This document shows positions 19,057 to 27,852 of a DNA stretch of 64,000 nucleotides, one piece after another. A program made the position numbers and the translations under genes. The notes below the pieces were generated by a model. It saw nothing but the letters and a program-made list of their open reading frames with translations, did no database searches and was not told the origin of the DNA. The stretch is from Terrimonas_B sp041743125 (GTDB lineage Bacteria; Bacteroidota; Bacteroidia; Chitinophagales; Chitinophagaceae). The stretch lies in the NCBI GenBank assembly GCA_041743125.1, contig JBGTNK010000033.1, positions 19,524-83,523 of the forward strand, read 5' to 3'. How positions within the stretch are numbered: position 1 is the first letter of the stretch; each line of letters starts with the position of its first letter.

Positions 19057-19686
19057 ATGGAAATAAAGGATGCCAGCTATATTATAAGCAATGCAGATTA
19101 TAGTCAATGTCCTCCCCCAGACAGACCGGAGTATGCGTTTATTGGTCGTAGTAATGTGGGAAAGTCGTCATTGATTAATATGATCTGTAATAAAAAGGCA
19201 CTGGCAAAGACATCATCAGCGCCTGGAAAAACACAATTGATCAATCATTTCGATGTTTTTTCCTCAAACAAAAAAAAATGGTATATAGTCGATCTGCCCG
19301 GCTATGGTTACGCCAAAGTATCACAGAGTAGCCGCCGGCGTTGGGAACAAATGATAGAAGGATATATCCGGAAAAGAGAAAACCTGGTTTGTATTTTCGT
19401 ATTGATTGATAGCCGTCATGAACCACAAGAGGCGGATTACACATTTTTGAATCAATTGGGGAAATGGGAAATTCCTTTTGTACTCGTGTTTACAAAAAGC
19501 GATAAAAATAAACCGGCGGCCACTTTGAGGAATGTAAAAGCTTTTTTAGACGGAATGATGGAATACTGGCAGGAGCTTCCACCTTATTTTGTAACATCAG
19601 CGCTCAGCAGAGAAGGCCGGGAATCCATACTTGCATATATTGAAAAGTTGAACCAGGGTTTTTCTATTAAGAGTAACAAGAATTGA
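19057..19686 (+). CDS. engB: Ribosome-biogenesis GTPase EngB (YihA/YsxC)
   Basis: 209-residue TRAFAC GTPase needed for 50S subunit maturation. G1 is GRSNVGKSS, G2 lies around KTSSAPGKTQ, G3 is DLPGYGYAKV, G4 is TKSDK and G5 is SALSREG. Length is normal. The ATG at 19057 is 8 bases after a TAACTTG element that may be its -7 box. Divergent from ubiE-porT across 133 bases. Confidence 0.95.
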   Translation: MEIKDASYIISNADYSQCPPPDRPEYAFIGRSNVGKSSLINMICNKKALAKTSSAPGKTQLINHFDVFSSNKKKWYIVDLPGYGYAKVSQSSRRRWEQMIEGYIRKRENLVCIFVLIDSRHEPQEADYTFLNQLGKWEIPFVLVFTKSDKNKPAATLRNVKAFLDGMMEYWQELPPYFVTSALSREGRESILAYIEKLNQGFSIKSNKN

Positions 19687-19741
19687 AATTAGTTGTGTAT
19701 TAGAATATTGCTTTTCTTTGCAAATAATCAGGCAATAGTAT

Positions 19742-19954
19742 ATGAAGAAGATCTTTTCTGAAAGAAATTTTGTTATTTTTTTATTTGTTATGGCTTTCGT
19801 CGTTTTTTCTTTTGCCCAGGAGGACGCCAAAAAAGTTGAAAAAATGTACCAAAATGCTGGTGTGCCCGGTTCTTCCTTAATTAGTTCCCCCAAACAAACA
19901 GCCGGAAATTCAGAATCTAAAAAATCTTTAGAATTTAATTTGCTGGATAAATAA
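19742..19954 (+). CDS. Small secreted protein, function unknown
   Basis: 70-residue ORF beginning at ATG, 55 bases after engB. It has a clear signal peptide (MKK, hydrophobic core about residues 11-24, then FAQ) and a polar mature part of about 45 residues rich in Lys, Ser and Glu, with no cysteines. I do not recognise it. The signal-like N-terminus and codon use like its neighbours favour a real gene. It may ride on the engB transcript. Confidence 0.5.
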   Translation: MKKIFSERNFVIFLFVMAFVVFSFAQEDAKKVEKMYQNAGVPGSSLISSPKQTAGNSESKKSLEFNLLDK

Positions 19955-20136
19955 GACCAGGCTCCCTAAGTCCTCATTCTCTTTACAAATTGTTTAAGTT
20001 GAAAAATCTTTCTCCCGTATCGGTTAGTATGGTCATTTTTTTAAATGAGGTTCGGTGAGAATATGACCATCCGGTATTTGTTTGGAAAGAAGTATGCGAA
20101 GAAGGGCTTTTCCGGGAACGATGAAATTACAAAAAA

Positions 20137-20610
20137 TCAATTGACAACTTTATTAGCACAACTACTGCTTGCAAAAGCTTCCGGTTTAGCTTTAAAGGCG
20201 AATCCCATCCCCAGGATATAACCCATCGCTTCTTTTAATGCGTCATTACTTTTAAAATGTGGATTGGTATTGATATCGGCATGCACTTCCATATCTACAT
20301 TATATAAAGTAAAAAGATTGCACAGTTCGTATGCAATCTCGATGCTTTTGGCTACCTCCATCAACATTCGCTCTTTGATGGTGAATTGTTGCCTGGTTTT
20401 GTCATTGTGAATGAACATAAACCCTCCATGGCCTTCTCTTAGAAAAACTATAACAGTAGCAAATTCTGTTTCTTTTCCTTTTACCTGGGAGTCAGTACCA
20501 ATGCAAACTTTTAACCGGAAACCGGCCGCTGTTTCACGTTTGATTGCATTTTCTACCGCATTTATAATAGGAAGTTCGATGATATCTCCATTGAATTTTC
20601 TCCAGCGCAT
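20137..20610 (-). CDS. RNase H-fold protein, YkuK/DUF458 family
   Basis: 157-residue protein resembling YkuK (DUF458), which is predicted to have a ribonuclease H-like fold. The first acidic strand is VCIGTDSQVKGKETEFATVIVF near residues 35-56. A second acidic pair is in VDMEVHADINTNPHFKSN, and the helix GYILGMGFAFKAKPEAFASS follows. These positions suit a metal-dependent nuclease site, but no activity is established for the family. Monocistronic on the minus strand. Confidence 0.8.
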   Translation of the reverse strand: MRWRKFNGDIIELPIINAVENAIKRETAAGFRLKVCIGTDSQVKGKETEFATVIVFLREGHGGFMFIHNDKTRQQFTIKERMLMEVAKSIEIAYELCNLFTLYNVDMEVHADINTNPHFKSNDALKEAMGYILGMGFAFKAKPEAFASSSCANKVVN

Positions 20611-20700
20611 ATAAAAAGAGGTTTTCCTAAGTTATAGAAAAACCTTCATTTAAACAAAAGGGGCAGGGATCAATGCTTTGTTAACAAAGCTGTGAAAGTA

Positions 20701-22308
20701 TTATTGACGTAGTATTTTATCGGTCCATTTCCTGGCATTATCACTAAAACGAATCAAATACCATCCTTTTATAAGATTACCTGGACTGATTTGATTAACT
20801 CCATTATTTAATAGACCGCTTTTAATAATCTTACCCTTAATGTCGATGAGAGTGTATTTATAATTTCCCGGGCTGCTTACTGTGATGTCATTTGAATGGA
20901 TAAGGTTGCTTAATAGTTTTGGCCTGGCATTTTCTTTAATGCTTTTGAGGGTTATTGTATTCGAATAATAAACTTCGCCTTCATTTGATATGATTTTCAA
21001 CCGGTATTTTTTGTCCGTTGTTATGGTAGTGTGGTATTTGTAAGAACGGGTTTCAATAGTTGTTTCTACCAGGGGAATAAAATCTTTTCCATTTGCAGCA
21101 ATTTGCAAAATTTGCCTGGCAAATTTTTCTGTGGCATCTACGTTCCAGTTAAACTGATGGATGTCCCCAAATTGTAAACCATTCAATTTAATTTTTGGCA
21201 AGAGAAGATGGGTGCCAGTTATTATTTTTCCGATTAATGAGTAGGACCCAAGACTTGCATAGGCAGGCACATATCTATTTCCCTTTCCTTCAACTTTAAG
21301 GTAGTAGTTTCCTGTTTTAAGAATAGTATCGATGTTTGCATTGAGCAGGGTAGCCGGATTGTAAATATTTAGTAAAGTTCCCGTTTCAGTAAATAAGGAA
21401 ATTTCAAGATCAAGATTGGAGCCGGCATTGGCTTCGCCAGTATTAAAAGGAATGGCATTTAATTGAAAGCGGGATCTTTTTGGTATGGAGAACCGAAACA
21501 TATCCACATCCTTATTTTCTCCTATTATTCCTTTTAGGTCAATCTGATTATTTAGAATAGCAACAAATGTGGCATGTTCAAACTCATTTCCGTGATCATC
21601 CCCCCTGTAACCAAAACCATTTTTCCCAGAACTGATAATGGAAAGATCGTCCTGGTAACTAGCACATCCAAATGAATTTGGACCATTGCTCCATAAGGTA
21701 AAATTTTGGTTATAACCCAAACCCATGATGGGCGCCCAGCCTATTTCTCCCACTCCGCGGCCTTTATAATATTCTGAAATTTTATTGCAGTTTTCATCGT
21801 ATTCCGATTGATGGTACAGTCCTAATGTATGCCCGGCCTCATGCGAGATCGCTTCGGCGATCTTTTTTAGATTGTATCCTAAGGTTGAAGAGAAAACAAA
21901 ACAAGGAGTATCATCTGCCGATGTAAATGATTCAACGAATGCGACGCCACCTGTTGAATTTTCATACCAACCTGAGGTGGGGGTGATGATCACTCTCATT
22001 CTTCTGTCAATGGGTGCAGCCTGAAATTTTGAAATGTCTGTCGTGATATTAATATTGAATGGACGAAAATCTTCTGAAACCCGGTTAAAAATTTGTGATA
22101 TTTGTTCCGCATTCAAACCGGCTGCAGCGCAAACAATCGGGCTGATTTTCCAGTTCCAACTTGTCCCCTCTACTATATGCCCGTCAAAGTCCAGGAAGAT
22201 AGCGGCAGAAGAAGAAGGGTGGCTGTTTATTACCGGTACTTGTGCTTCCGAAAAATTTTGTATTGTATGGCACAGGACCAAACACCATGACCATATCATG
22301 ATTTTCAT
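20701..22308 (-). CDS. Secreted metzincin-type zinc protease with type IX sorting domain
   Basis: 535 residues. A signal peptide covers about 1-22. The catalytic domain has the extended zinc motif HEAGHTLGLYH (H156, E157, H160, H166) and a Met-turn PIMGLG, as in reprolysin/pappalysin-like metzincins. A PPC-like beta domain follows at about 265-355 (DVDMFRFSIP to YYLKVEGKG). The last 75 residues form a type A C-terminal sorting domain (YTLIDIKGKIIKSG, then GWYLIRFSDN, ending KWTDKILRQ), the export tag of the type IX system; porT is in the same window. A secreted small protein gene lies directly upstream. Confidence 0.88.
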   Translation of the reverse strand: MKIMIWSWCLVLCHTIQNFSEAQVPVINSHPSSSAAIFLDFDGHIVEGTSWNWKISPIVCAAAGLNAEQISQIFNRVSEDFRPFNINITTDISKFQAAPIDRRMRVIITPTSGWYENSTGGVAFVESFTSADDTPCFVFSSTLGYNLKKIAEAISHEAGHTLGLYHQSEYDENCNKISEYYKGRGVGEIGWAPIMGLGYNQNFTLWSNGPNSFGCASYQDDLSIISSGKNGFGYRGDDHGNEFEHATFVAILNNQIDLKGIIGENKDVDMFRFSIPKRSRFQLNAIPFNTGEANAGSNLDLEISLFTETGTLLNIYNPATLLNANIDTILKTGNYYLKVEGKGNRYVPAYASLGSYSLIGKIITGTHLLLPKIKLNGLQFGDIHQFNWNVDATEKFARQILQIAANGKDFIPLVETTIETRSYKYHTTITTDKKYRLKIISNEGEVYYSNTITLKSIKENARPKLLSNLIHSNDITVSSPGNYKYTLIDIKGKIIKSGLLNNGVNQISPGNLIKGWYLIRFSDNARKWTDKILRQ

Positions 22309-22369
22309 GTGGGGCGGATTTAGTTTTCAAAAGGACGTTTTCACAATTGCATAGGTCAATCAAAAACAT

Positions 22370-22843
22370 TTATTCATTTACCAACTCATTAAACTTTTTC
22401 TTTATTAAATAATATTGTTCTTCTTCTTTTTGCAATACAAACAGATCATCATGATGAAAACTGACGATACGGCCAGAATACCTGACCGTACCATCAGTAG
22501 TGGTGGTGGATGAAAGTGTCAACGTTGCGCCGTTGAGTCGGGTGGAACTAACAACTACACTGCGAAGTGTATTGTTATATTTACTGGTAGCGGAAATTAT
22601 TTTTCCATTAAATCCGGGAATATTTTTTTCAATAAAGCTGCTAGTCATTTCTTTTTCAGCGGCAATATTGCTGAAGAAGTGCTGTAGTTCATTTATCTCA
22701 ACTGGAATTCTATCAGGGAGGTTGGAGAAAAGAGCAGGCTTGCCTGGTTCGGGATTCCTGGCACCCACCTCACTTTGGGCAAAACTAAAGATGAAACATA
22801 AATTAAAGGACAGCAAGACGCCGCTCCATTTAAGGTTAATCAT
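22370..22843 (-). CDS. Secreted protein upstream of the metzincin protease, function unknown
   Basis: 157 residues with a signal peptide (hydrophobic core about residues 8-21, then FAQ). The mature part is a beta-rich segment (GKIISATSKYNNTLRSVVVSS, then TTTTDGTVRYSGRIVSF) ending in a charged helix (KKKFNELVNE). I recognise no family. It lies 61 bases upstream of the protease on the same strand with no terminator between, so cotranscription is likely. A role as propeptide, chaperone or inhibitor of the protease is only inference. Confidence 0.7.
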   Translation of the reverse strand: MINLKWSGVLLSFNLCFIFSFAQSEVGARNPEPGKPALFSNLPDRIPVEINELQHFFSNIAAEKEMTSSFIEKNIPGFNGKIISATSKYNNTLRSVVVSSTRLNGATLTLSSTTTTDGTVRYSGRIVSFHHDDLFVLQKEEEQYYLIKKKFNELVNE

Positions 22844-23036
22844 TGGATATTATTAATGGATAAAAAGAGAATTGAATAACAGATGGTAATGGATCTGCTA
22901 TTATTATCAGAGGGGACGGAGATCAAAGATCAGTAAAAGATTATCACAATACCAAGATTGCGGGTAATAGAAAAGTATAAATAGAGGAATAGTACTCTGA
23001 ACGAAAACGTAGATTTTCAAAACGCCCTATAATTAG

Positions 23037-23402
23037 TCAATATTGACCTGTGCTTAACATTACCAGGGTGCAGGCTTCTGTAGTTTCAATATTTTGTTTC
23101 CTGGCCATGTTAACTAACTCATTATTTTCAGTGCCGGGATTAAAGATGATTCGTTTCGGGTTTACTGAAAGGATATAATCATAATATTCCTGCTGATTTT
23201 TAGGATTCAAATAAAGAGTTACAGTGTGAATATCCTGCAAGGGTATTTTTACTTTCTCTACTGGTACACCAGCAACCATAGTATTTTTCCTGCCAATGGC
23301 AACCACAGGATGACCTTTGCTTCGTAACCGGTTTATGGCAAGATAGCTATAACGGGCCGGGTTATCTGAGGCTCCCAATACAAGTGTTTTTTTTTCTGTC
23401 AT
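23037..23402 (-). CDS. CoA-binding domain protein (Rossmann fold)
   Basis: 121-residue single-domain protein of the CoA_binding_2 type (YccU-like). The nucleotide-binding start is TLVLGASDNPARYSYLA, followed by VVAIGRKN, VTLYLNP and the conserved IIFNPGTENNEL, ending near TTEACTLVML. The catalytic partner domains of acyl-CoA synthetases are absent. Probably binds CoA or a nucleotide as a sensor or carrier; role not established. Confidence 0.88.
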   Translation of the reverse strand: MTEKKTLVLGASDNPARYSYLAINRLRSKGHPVVAIGRKNTMVAGVPVEKVKIPLQDIHTVTLYLNPKNQQEYYDYILSVNPKRIIFNPGTENNELVNMARKQNIETTEACTLVMLSTGQY

Positions 23403-23453
23403 GAAGTAAAGCTAAACGGTAATAAATATGATGTAAAAATAATTCAGTTGCTT

Positions 23454-23960
23454 TTATTTAAACATCCTGATCAAATTACCGACAAACCAGCTCTCCTCCG
23501 CTTTGATCATAGTATCTAAAGTTTTATCCGCCTGTTTGCCCAATTTCTTAATACCACTGACCGTGTCTACAAACGATTTAATGCTTTTATCTCTCCTGTC
23601 GCCTTCCACTTCCTCTAACTGATCCAGCAATTTCAACATAGGCTCCAGTTCTCTTTTTTTTCTTTCTTTTACAATCAGTCTTACTACTTTCCATATATCT
23701 TTTTCAGCTGAAAAATATTCTTTTCTTTCTCCTGACAAGATCACTCTTTCTGCAAGGCCCCAACTGATCAGTTCCCTGATATTCATATTTACATTTCCCC
23801 GGCTGATATTCAGCTCCTCCATCATATCATCCTGCGTTAAAGGATCGGGGCTGATCAATAATAAAGCATGGATCTGCGCCATCGTTCGGTTTATACCCCA
23901 ATTGGTACCAAAGGCTCCCCAGCTGCTGATGAATTGTTGTTTAGCTTCTGTTAATTTCAT
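23454..23960 (-). CDS. GbsR/MarR-family transcriptional regulator
   Basis: 168-residue winged-helix protein. The recognition region LTQDDMMEELNISRGNVNMNIRELISWGLAERV (about residues 40-72) is typical of the GbsR branch, followed by a wing (GERKEYFSAEKDIWKVV) and a helical dimerisation tail. The ligand is unknown. It lies between the pdhC terminator and the CoA-binding gene; its target cannot be read from the sequence. Confidence 0.85.
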   Translation of the reverse strand: MKLTEAKQQFISSWGAFGTNWGINRTMAQIHALLLISPDPLTQDDMMEELNISRGNVNMNIRELISWGLAERVILSGERKEYFSAEKDIWKVVRLIVKERKKRELEPMLKLLDQLEEVEGDRRDKSIKSFVDTVSGIKKLGKQADKTLDTMIKAEESWFVGNLIRMFK

Positions 23961-24041
23961 TCTCCAAAATTATAGTAGTATACTGAAGTTTCAAAATATA
24001 CTGAAAATATAATTACATGTAACAAATTGGGATATGGTCTC

Positions 24042-24073
24042 AAAAAAAACCATCTCCGGGAAAGAGATGGTTT
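24042..24073 (-). terminator. Rho-independent terminator after pdhC
   Basis: A perfect 10-bp stem (AAACCATCTC with GAGATGGTTT, 7-base loop) is followed on the minus strand by eight T. It lies 25 bases beyond the pdhC stop codon and in the gap before the GbsR gene. Confidence 0.9.
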
Positions 24074-24097
24074 CTTGTTTTAAAGAATTCAATTTTA

Positions 24098-25759
24098 TTA
24101 CACCAGCATTTTCAGTGGTTCCTCCAATAAGCTCTTCAGTGTTTGCAGGAAGGCAGCACCGGTAGCCCCATCTACTACGCGGTGATCGCAACTCAGGGTC
24201 ACCTTCATCACATTTCCGGCCACTATATTACCATTCTTCACAACAGGCACCTGGCTGATTCCACCCACTGCTAAAATGCAGGCATCGGGGGGATTGATAA
24301 TGGCGGTAAATTCATCTATACCAAACATACCCAGGTTGGAAATTGTAAATGTATTTCCTTCCCAGTCTGAAGGTTGTAATTTCTTGTCTTTTGCTTTTTG
24401 TGCAAACTCTTTTACTTCTGCACCAATCTGAGACAAAGATTTGGTATCGGCCGATCTTACGACAGGAACTAAAAGTCCATCTTCTACGGCCACTGCTACA
24501 CCTATGTTAACATCATAATTGGTGCGAATCTTGTCGCCCAGCCAGCTGCTGTTGACGGCAGGGTGTTGTTTTAAGGCAACTGCACAAGCTTTCAGCACCA
24601 GGTCATTAAAAGATATTTTTACTTTGCCTGATTCATTCATTTTTGCACGGCCGGCTACGGCAGCATCCATATCTATGCTCATTGTCAAATAGAAATGCGG
24701 GGCTGAAAACTTGCTTTCCGCAAGTCGTTTGGCAATAACCTTTCTCATCTGAGATACCTGAACATCTTTAAATCCGCCTGACTTTTCTGCACCGGCTTTT
24801 GCAACCGAAGCGGGTTCTTCTTTGCCAGCAGAAGGTTTATAATTATCAATATCAGATTTCACGATGCGGCCTGAATCTCCACTGCCACTCACCTTACTGA
24901 TATCAATTCCTTTTTCTGCCGCTAACTTCCTGGCAAGTGGCGATGCTTTAACTCGTCCATTCTCAGAAGAAGCCATTTCCTCATGACCGCTACCACTTGT
25001 TTCCTTTTCCTTATCCGGAGCTGCTTCTTCTTTTTCCTTTGCGTTTGAACCAGCTTCCTGTGATGACCCGCCTCCACCTTTTGAGGCAGCTACTATGCTC
25101 TCCACATCAACCTTTCCTTCCTCACCAATAATGCATAACAAATCATTCACTGCAATTTTTTCACCTTTTTGAGCACCCTGGTAAAGCAGCTTTCCATTTT
25201 TATAACTCTCCAGTTCCATGGTGGCCTTATCCGTTTCAATCTCAGCAAGAACTTCTCCTTTTTTTACGGGATCTCCAACATTTTTATTCCAGCCGGCTAT
25301 TACTCCTTCGGTCATAGTATCACTCAATCGCGGCATCAACACCACTTCTTCCATTTTTGAAATGTCAATAGAAGAGGAAGTTTGGGCTTTTGATTTTGAA
25401 TCGGCCTTTTCGGGTGCTGCTTGTGGTTTATCCTTTTTTTCAGGTGCAGCTTTCTCTTCTTTTTGTTCAGGTTTGGCAGCGGCTGCTCCACCTGCACTCA
25501 ATAATGAAGAGACATCTTCACCTTCCGCACCAATAATTGCGAGAAGGTCGTTTACCTGCAATTTGCTGCCTTTATCACCACCCATATGTAACAAAGTGCC
25601 ATCTTTATAACTTTCCAGTTCCATGGTAGCTTTGTCTGTTTCTACTTCAGCAAGCAAGTCTCCTTTTTTTACAGTATCACCCACTTTCTTATGCCAGGCA
25701 GCAATAACTCCCTCGGTCATTGTATCGCTTAAGCGGGGCATCAATATCACTTCAGCCAT
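24098..25759 (-). CDS. pdhC: Pyruvate dehydrogenase E2, dihydrolipoamide acetyltransferase
   Basis: 553-residue core subunit of the 2-oxo acid dehydrogenase complex, passing acetyl groups to CoA. It has two tandem lipoyl domains, each with the lysine in ETDKATMELESY (about residues 40 and 170). Ala/Pro/Lys/Glu-rich linkers join them. The E1/E3-binding domain is KASPLARKLAAEKGIDISKVSGSG. The catalytic domain ends with SCDHRVVDGATGAAF (His-Asp motif). The E1 and E3 genes are not adjacent. The pyruvate specificity is inferred from the two-lipoyl layout and Bacteroidota usage. A strong terminator follows. Confidence 0.92.
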   Translation of the reverse strand: MAEVILMPRLSDTMTEGVIAAWHKKVGDTVKKGDLLAEVETDKATMELESYKDGTLLHMGGDKGSKLQVNDLLAIIGAEGEDVSSLLSAGGAAAAKPEQKEEKAAPEKKDKPQAAPEKADSKSKAQTSSSIDISKMEEVVLMPRLSDTMTEGVIAGWNKNVGDPVKKGEVLAEIETDKATMELESYKNGKLLYQGAQKGEKIAVNDLLCIIGEEGKVDVESIVAASKGGGGSSQEAGSNAKEKEEAAPDKEKETSGSGHEEMASSENGRVKASPLARKLAAEKGIDISKVSGSGDSGRIVKSDIDNYKPSAGKEEPASVAKAGAEKSGGFKDVQVSQMRKVIAKRLAESKFSAPHFYLTMSIDMDAAVAGRAKMNESGKVKISFNDLVLKACAVALKQHPAVNSSWLGDKIRTNYDVNIGVAVAVEDGLLVPVVRSADTKSLSQIGAEVKEFAQKAKDKKLQPSDWEGNTFTISNLGMFGIDEFTAIINPPDACILAVGGISQVPVVKNGNIVAGNVMKVTLSCDHRVVDGATGAAFLQTLKSLLEEPLKMLV

Positions 25760-25902
25760 GTAGCTTTAATTTTGGTCGAAATTAAGGTAAAATGATGAAT
25801 GATAAACGGCTGAATCTTCAATAGGTCCATACAAGGAAATTTGTAAAAATGTTTGGAAACAATAAATACACGAGGTTGCCACAATCTAATTCTTTGCCAT
25901 AG

Positions 25903-27723
25903 TTAATAATCGAGGTCAAGTTTTAGCCGGTCCTTCAGTTCTTTTAACAAGGGATATTGCTCCGCCATTTTCAAAAATTGTTCTTTTGATGAAAGGGGCA
26001 CATCTTCTGCAGGTTGATCCCGCTTGTTTTCACGTACAATAACATTAAACTGAAGTGCTTTATTTGACAATCGTTCCTGCAAAAAAGAAAATAACTGGTT
26101 TCGCTCCTGCTCTATAAATTTTTGTTCAATGTTGCTGGCAGTAATTACCTCAAAAGAATTTTCATCCTTTATAAATAATTCAGCCAGTTCAAAAGGTTGT
26201 GCAGCCGGGTTTCTTGCATCTTTTAGTTTTTGAATATAAACAGCCCAGGTAGCCTGCAACAAGTCAATAATCAGGGGCTGATTGTCCGGTACACCTATTG
26301 ATGTGCCGTTATTTTTATATTGCTTACGAATTTTATTTAGAGCAGACAACCTGTTTGAAACAGGATTCTTTGAACCAGCCATTTCTGATTGATAACTTGC
26401 AGCTTCTTCAGCCACTTTTATTTTTTCTGCATCCCTGGTTTCAATTATCAATTTTGTTTCGTTCCCGGGAACCGTTGACACAGTATTTTTTCTTGTTGTT
26501 TCAATTGCGGAAGGAGACTTTTTCTGCGGATTAAATTCAATAGGCAATATCTGTTTGAAAGCTACTGGACGTGCTGAATCAATTCGTTTTTTTTTACTGA
26601 TTCCATTTCCTTCTGTGCTTAGGTCTAAAGCTTGTTTGAGGTAACAAAGTTTGATCAAAACTAATTCAACGTGAAGTCGTTTATTGCGGGCAGCTTTATA
26701 GTTGATCTCAGCTTCATTCAGGATATTCAGGGCGCTGATCAGCAGAGAAATTGAAACCTGTCTGGAGGTTTCAACATATTTATCCTTAAAACTTTCCACA
26801 GCTTCAAGCAGGATAGCTGCTTTCGGATCTTTGCATACTAATAAGTTGCGAATAAATTCGGAAAAGCCATTCAGCACCAAATCGCCTTCGAAACCCTTTT
26901 GGTTGATATCATCAAAAAGAAGCATGGCACCGGCGAGGTCCTGCTCTTCCATGCAGTTGAGAAGTTTGAAATAGTAATCGGCATCCAGGATATTAAGATG
27001 CTCTAATGTATTGGTGTAAGTAACCTCTCCGTTGGTAAAGCTTACAATTTTATCCATGATGCTAAGGGCATCCCGCATACAGCCTTCACTTTTTTGGGCT
27101 ATTAATTGCAAGGCAGCTTTCTCAGCTTTTACTTCTTCTTTGACACAAATTTCCTCCAGGTGTGCCACCGTATCGTGGGTAGTAATGCGTTTAAAATCGA
27201 ATATCTGGCATCTGCTTAATATAGTAGGAAGAATTTTATGTTTTTCAGTTGTAGCCAGAATGAAAATGGCATAGGGTGGTGGTTCTTCCAGTGTTTTTAA
27301 AAAAGCATTAAATGCTGAAGAACTCAGCATATGGACCTCATCAATAATATAGACTTTGTATTTACCTGCCTGCGGTGAAAAACGTACTTGCTCCACCAGG
27401 GTCCTGATATCATCTACCGAATTGTTGCTGGCGGCATCCAGTTCATGTATATTGAGCGATGTGCCTTCATTAAAGGAGACGCAGGAATGACAAACATTAC
27501 ATGCTTCACCTTCTTTCGTTTGATTTTCGCAATTAATTGTTTTGGCCAGAATCCTGGCACAGGTTGTTTTTCCTACTCCCCTGGGGCCGCAGAATAAAAA
27601 AGCGTGGGCCAGTTGATTATTCCGGATAGCATTTTTTAAAGTAGTTGTAATATGCGACTGACCTACTACAGTATCAAACAACTGCGGACGATATTTTCTT
27701 GCCGAAACTATAAATTTATCCAT
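25903..27723 (-). CDS. dnaX: DNA polymerase III subunit gamma/tau
   Basis: 606-residue clamp-loader ATPase. Walker A is GPRGVGKTTCAR, and the zinc cluster follows in NCENQTKEGEACNVCHSC. The DEAD-type box is IIDEVHMLSSSAFNAFLKTLEEPP, and sensor 1/SRC is ILSRCQIFDF. Domain III follows to about residue 370, then a tau-like extension of about 230 residues that would contact DnaB and polymerase alpha. ATG 27723 (MDKFIVSARKYRP) is preferred to a TTG three codons upstream; GGGGG lies 13 bases before it. I saw no slippery A-run frameshift site. Confidence 0.95.
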   Translation of the reverse strand: MDKFIVSARKYRPQLFDTVVGQSHITTTLKNAIRNNQLAHAFLFCGPRGVGKTTCARILAKTINCENQTKEGEACNVCHSCVSFNEGTSLNIHELDAASNNSVDDIRTLVEQVRFSPQAGKYKVYIIDEVHMLSSSAFNAFLKTLEEPPPYAIFILATTEKHKILPTILSRCQIFDFKRITTHDTVAHLEEICVKEEVKAEKAALQLIAQKSEGCMRDALSIMDKIVSFTNGEVTYTNTLEHLNILDADYYFKLLNCMEEQDLAGAMLLFDDINQKGFEGDLVLNGFSEFIRNLLVCKDPKAAILLEAVESFKDKYVETSRQVSISLLISALNILNEAEINYKAARNKRLHVELVLIKLCYLKQALDLSTEGNGISKKKRIDSARPVAFKQILPIEFNPQKKSPSAIETTRKNTVSTVPGNETKLIIETRDAEKIKVAEEAASYQSEMAGSKNPVSNRLSALNKIRKQYKNNGTSIGVPDNQPLIIDLLQATWAVYIQKLKDARNPAAQPFELAELFIKDENSFEVITASNIEQKFIEQERNQLFSFLQERLSNKALQFNVIVRENKRDQPAEDVPLSSKEQFLKMAEQYPLLKELKDRLKLDLDY

Positions 27724-27852
27724 AAGCCTCAACCCCCTGGGAACCGATTATTTTTTATGTAATTAACCAAAGTGCAAGATAAGAAAGCATGGTTGATCAG
27801 TTACTGAAAAAAGTTTCTGTTGATAAGTTGGTAATAGCTTTTATCATGTAAC

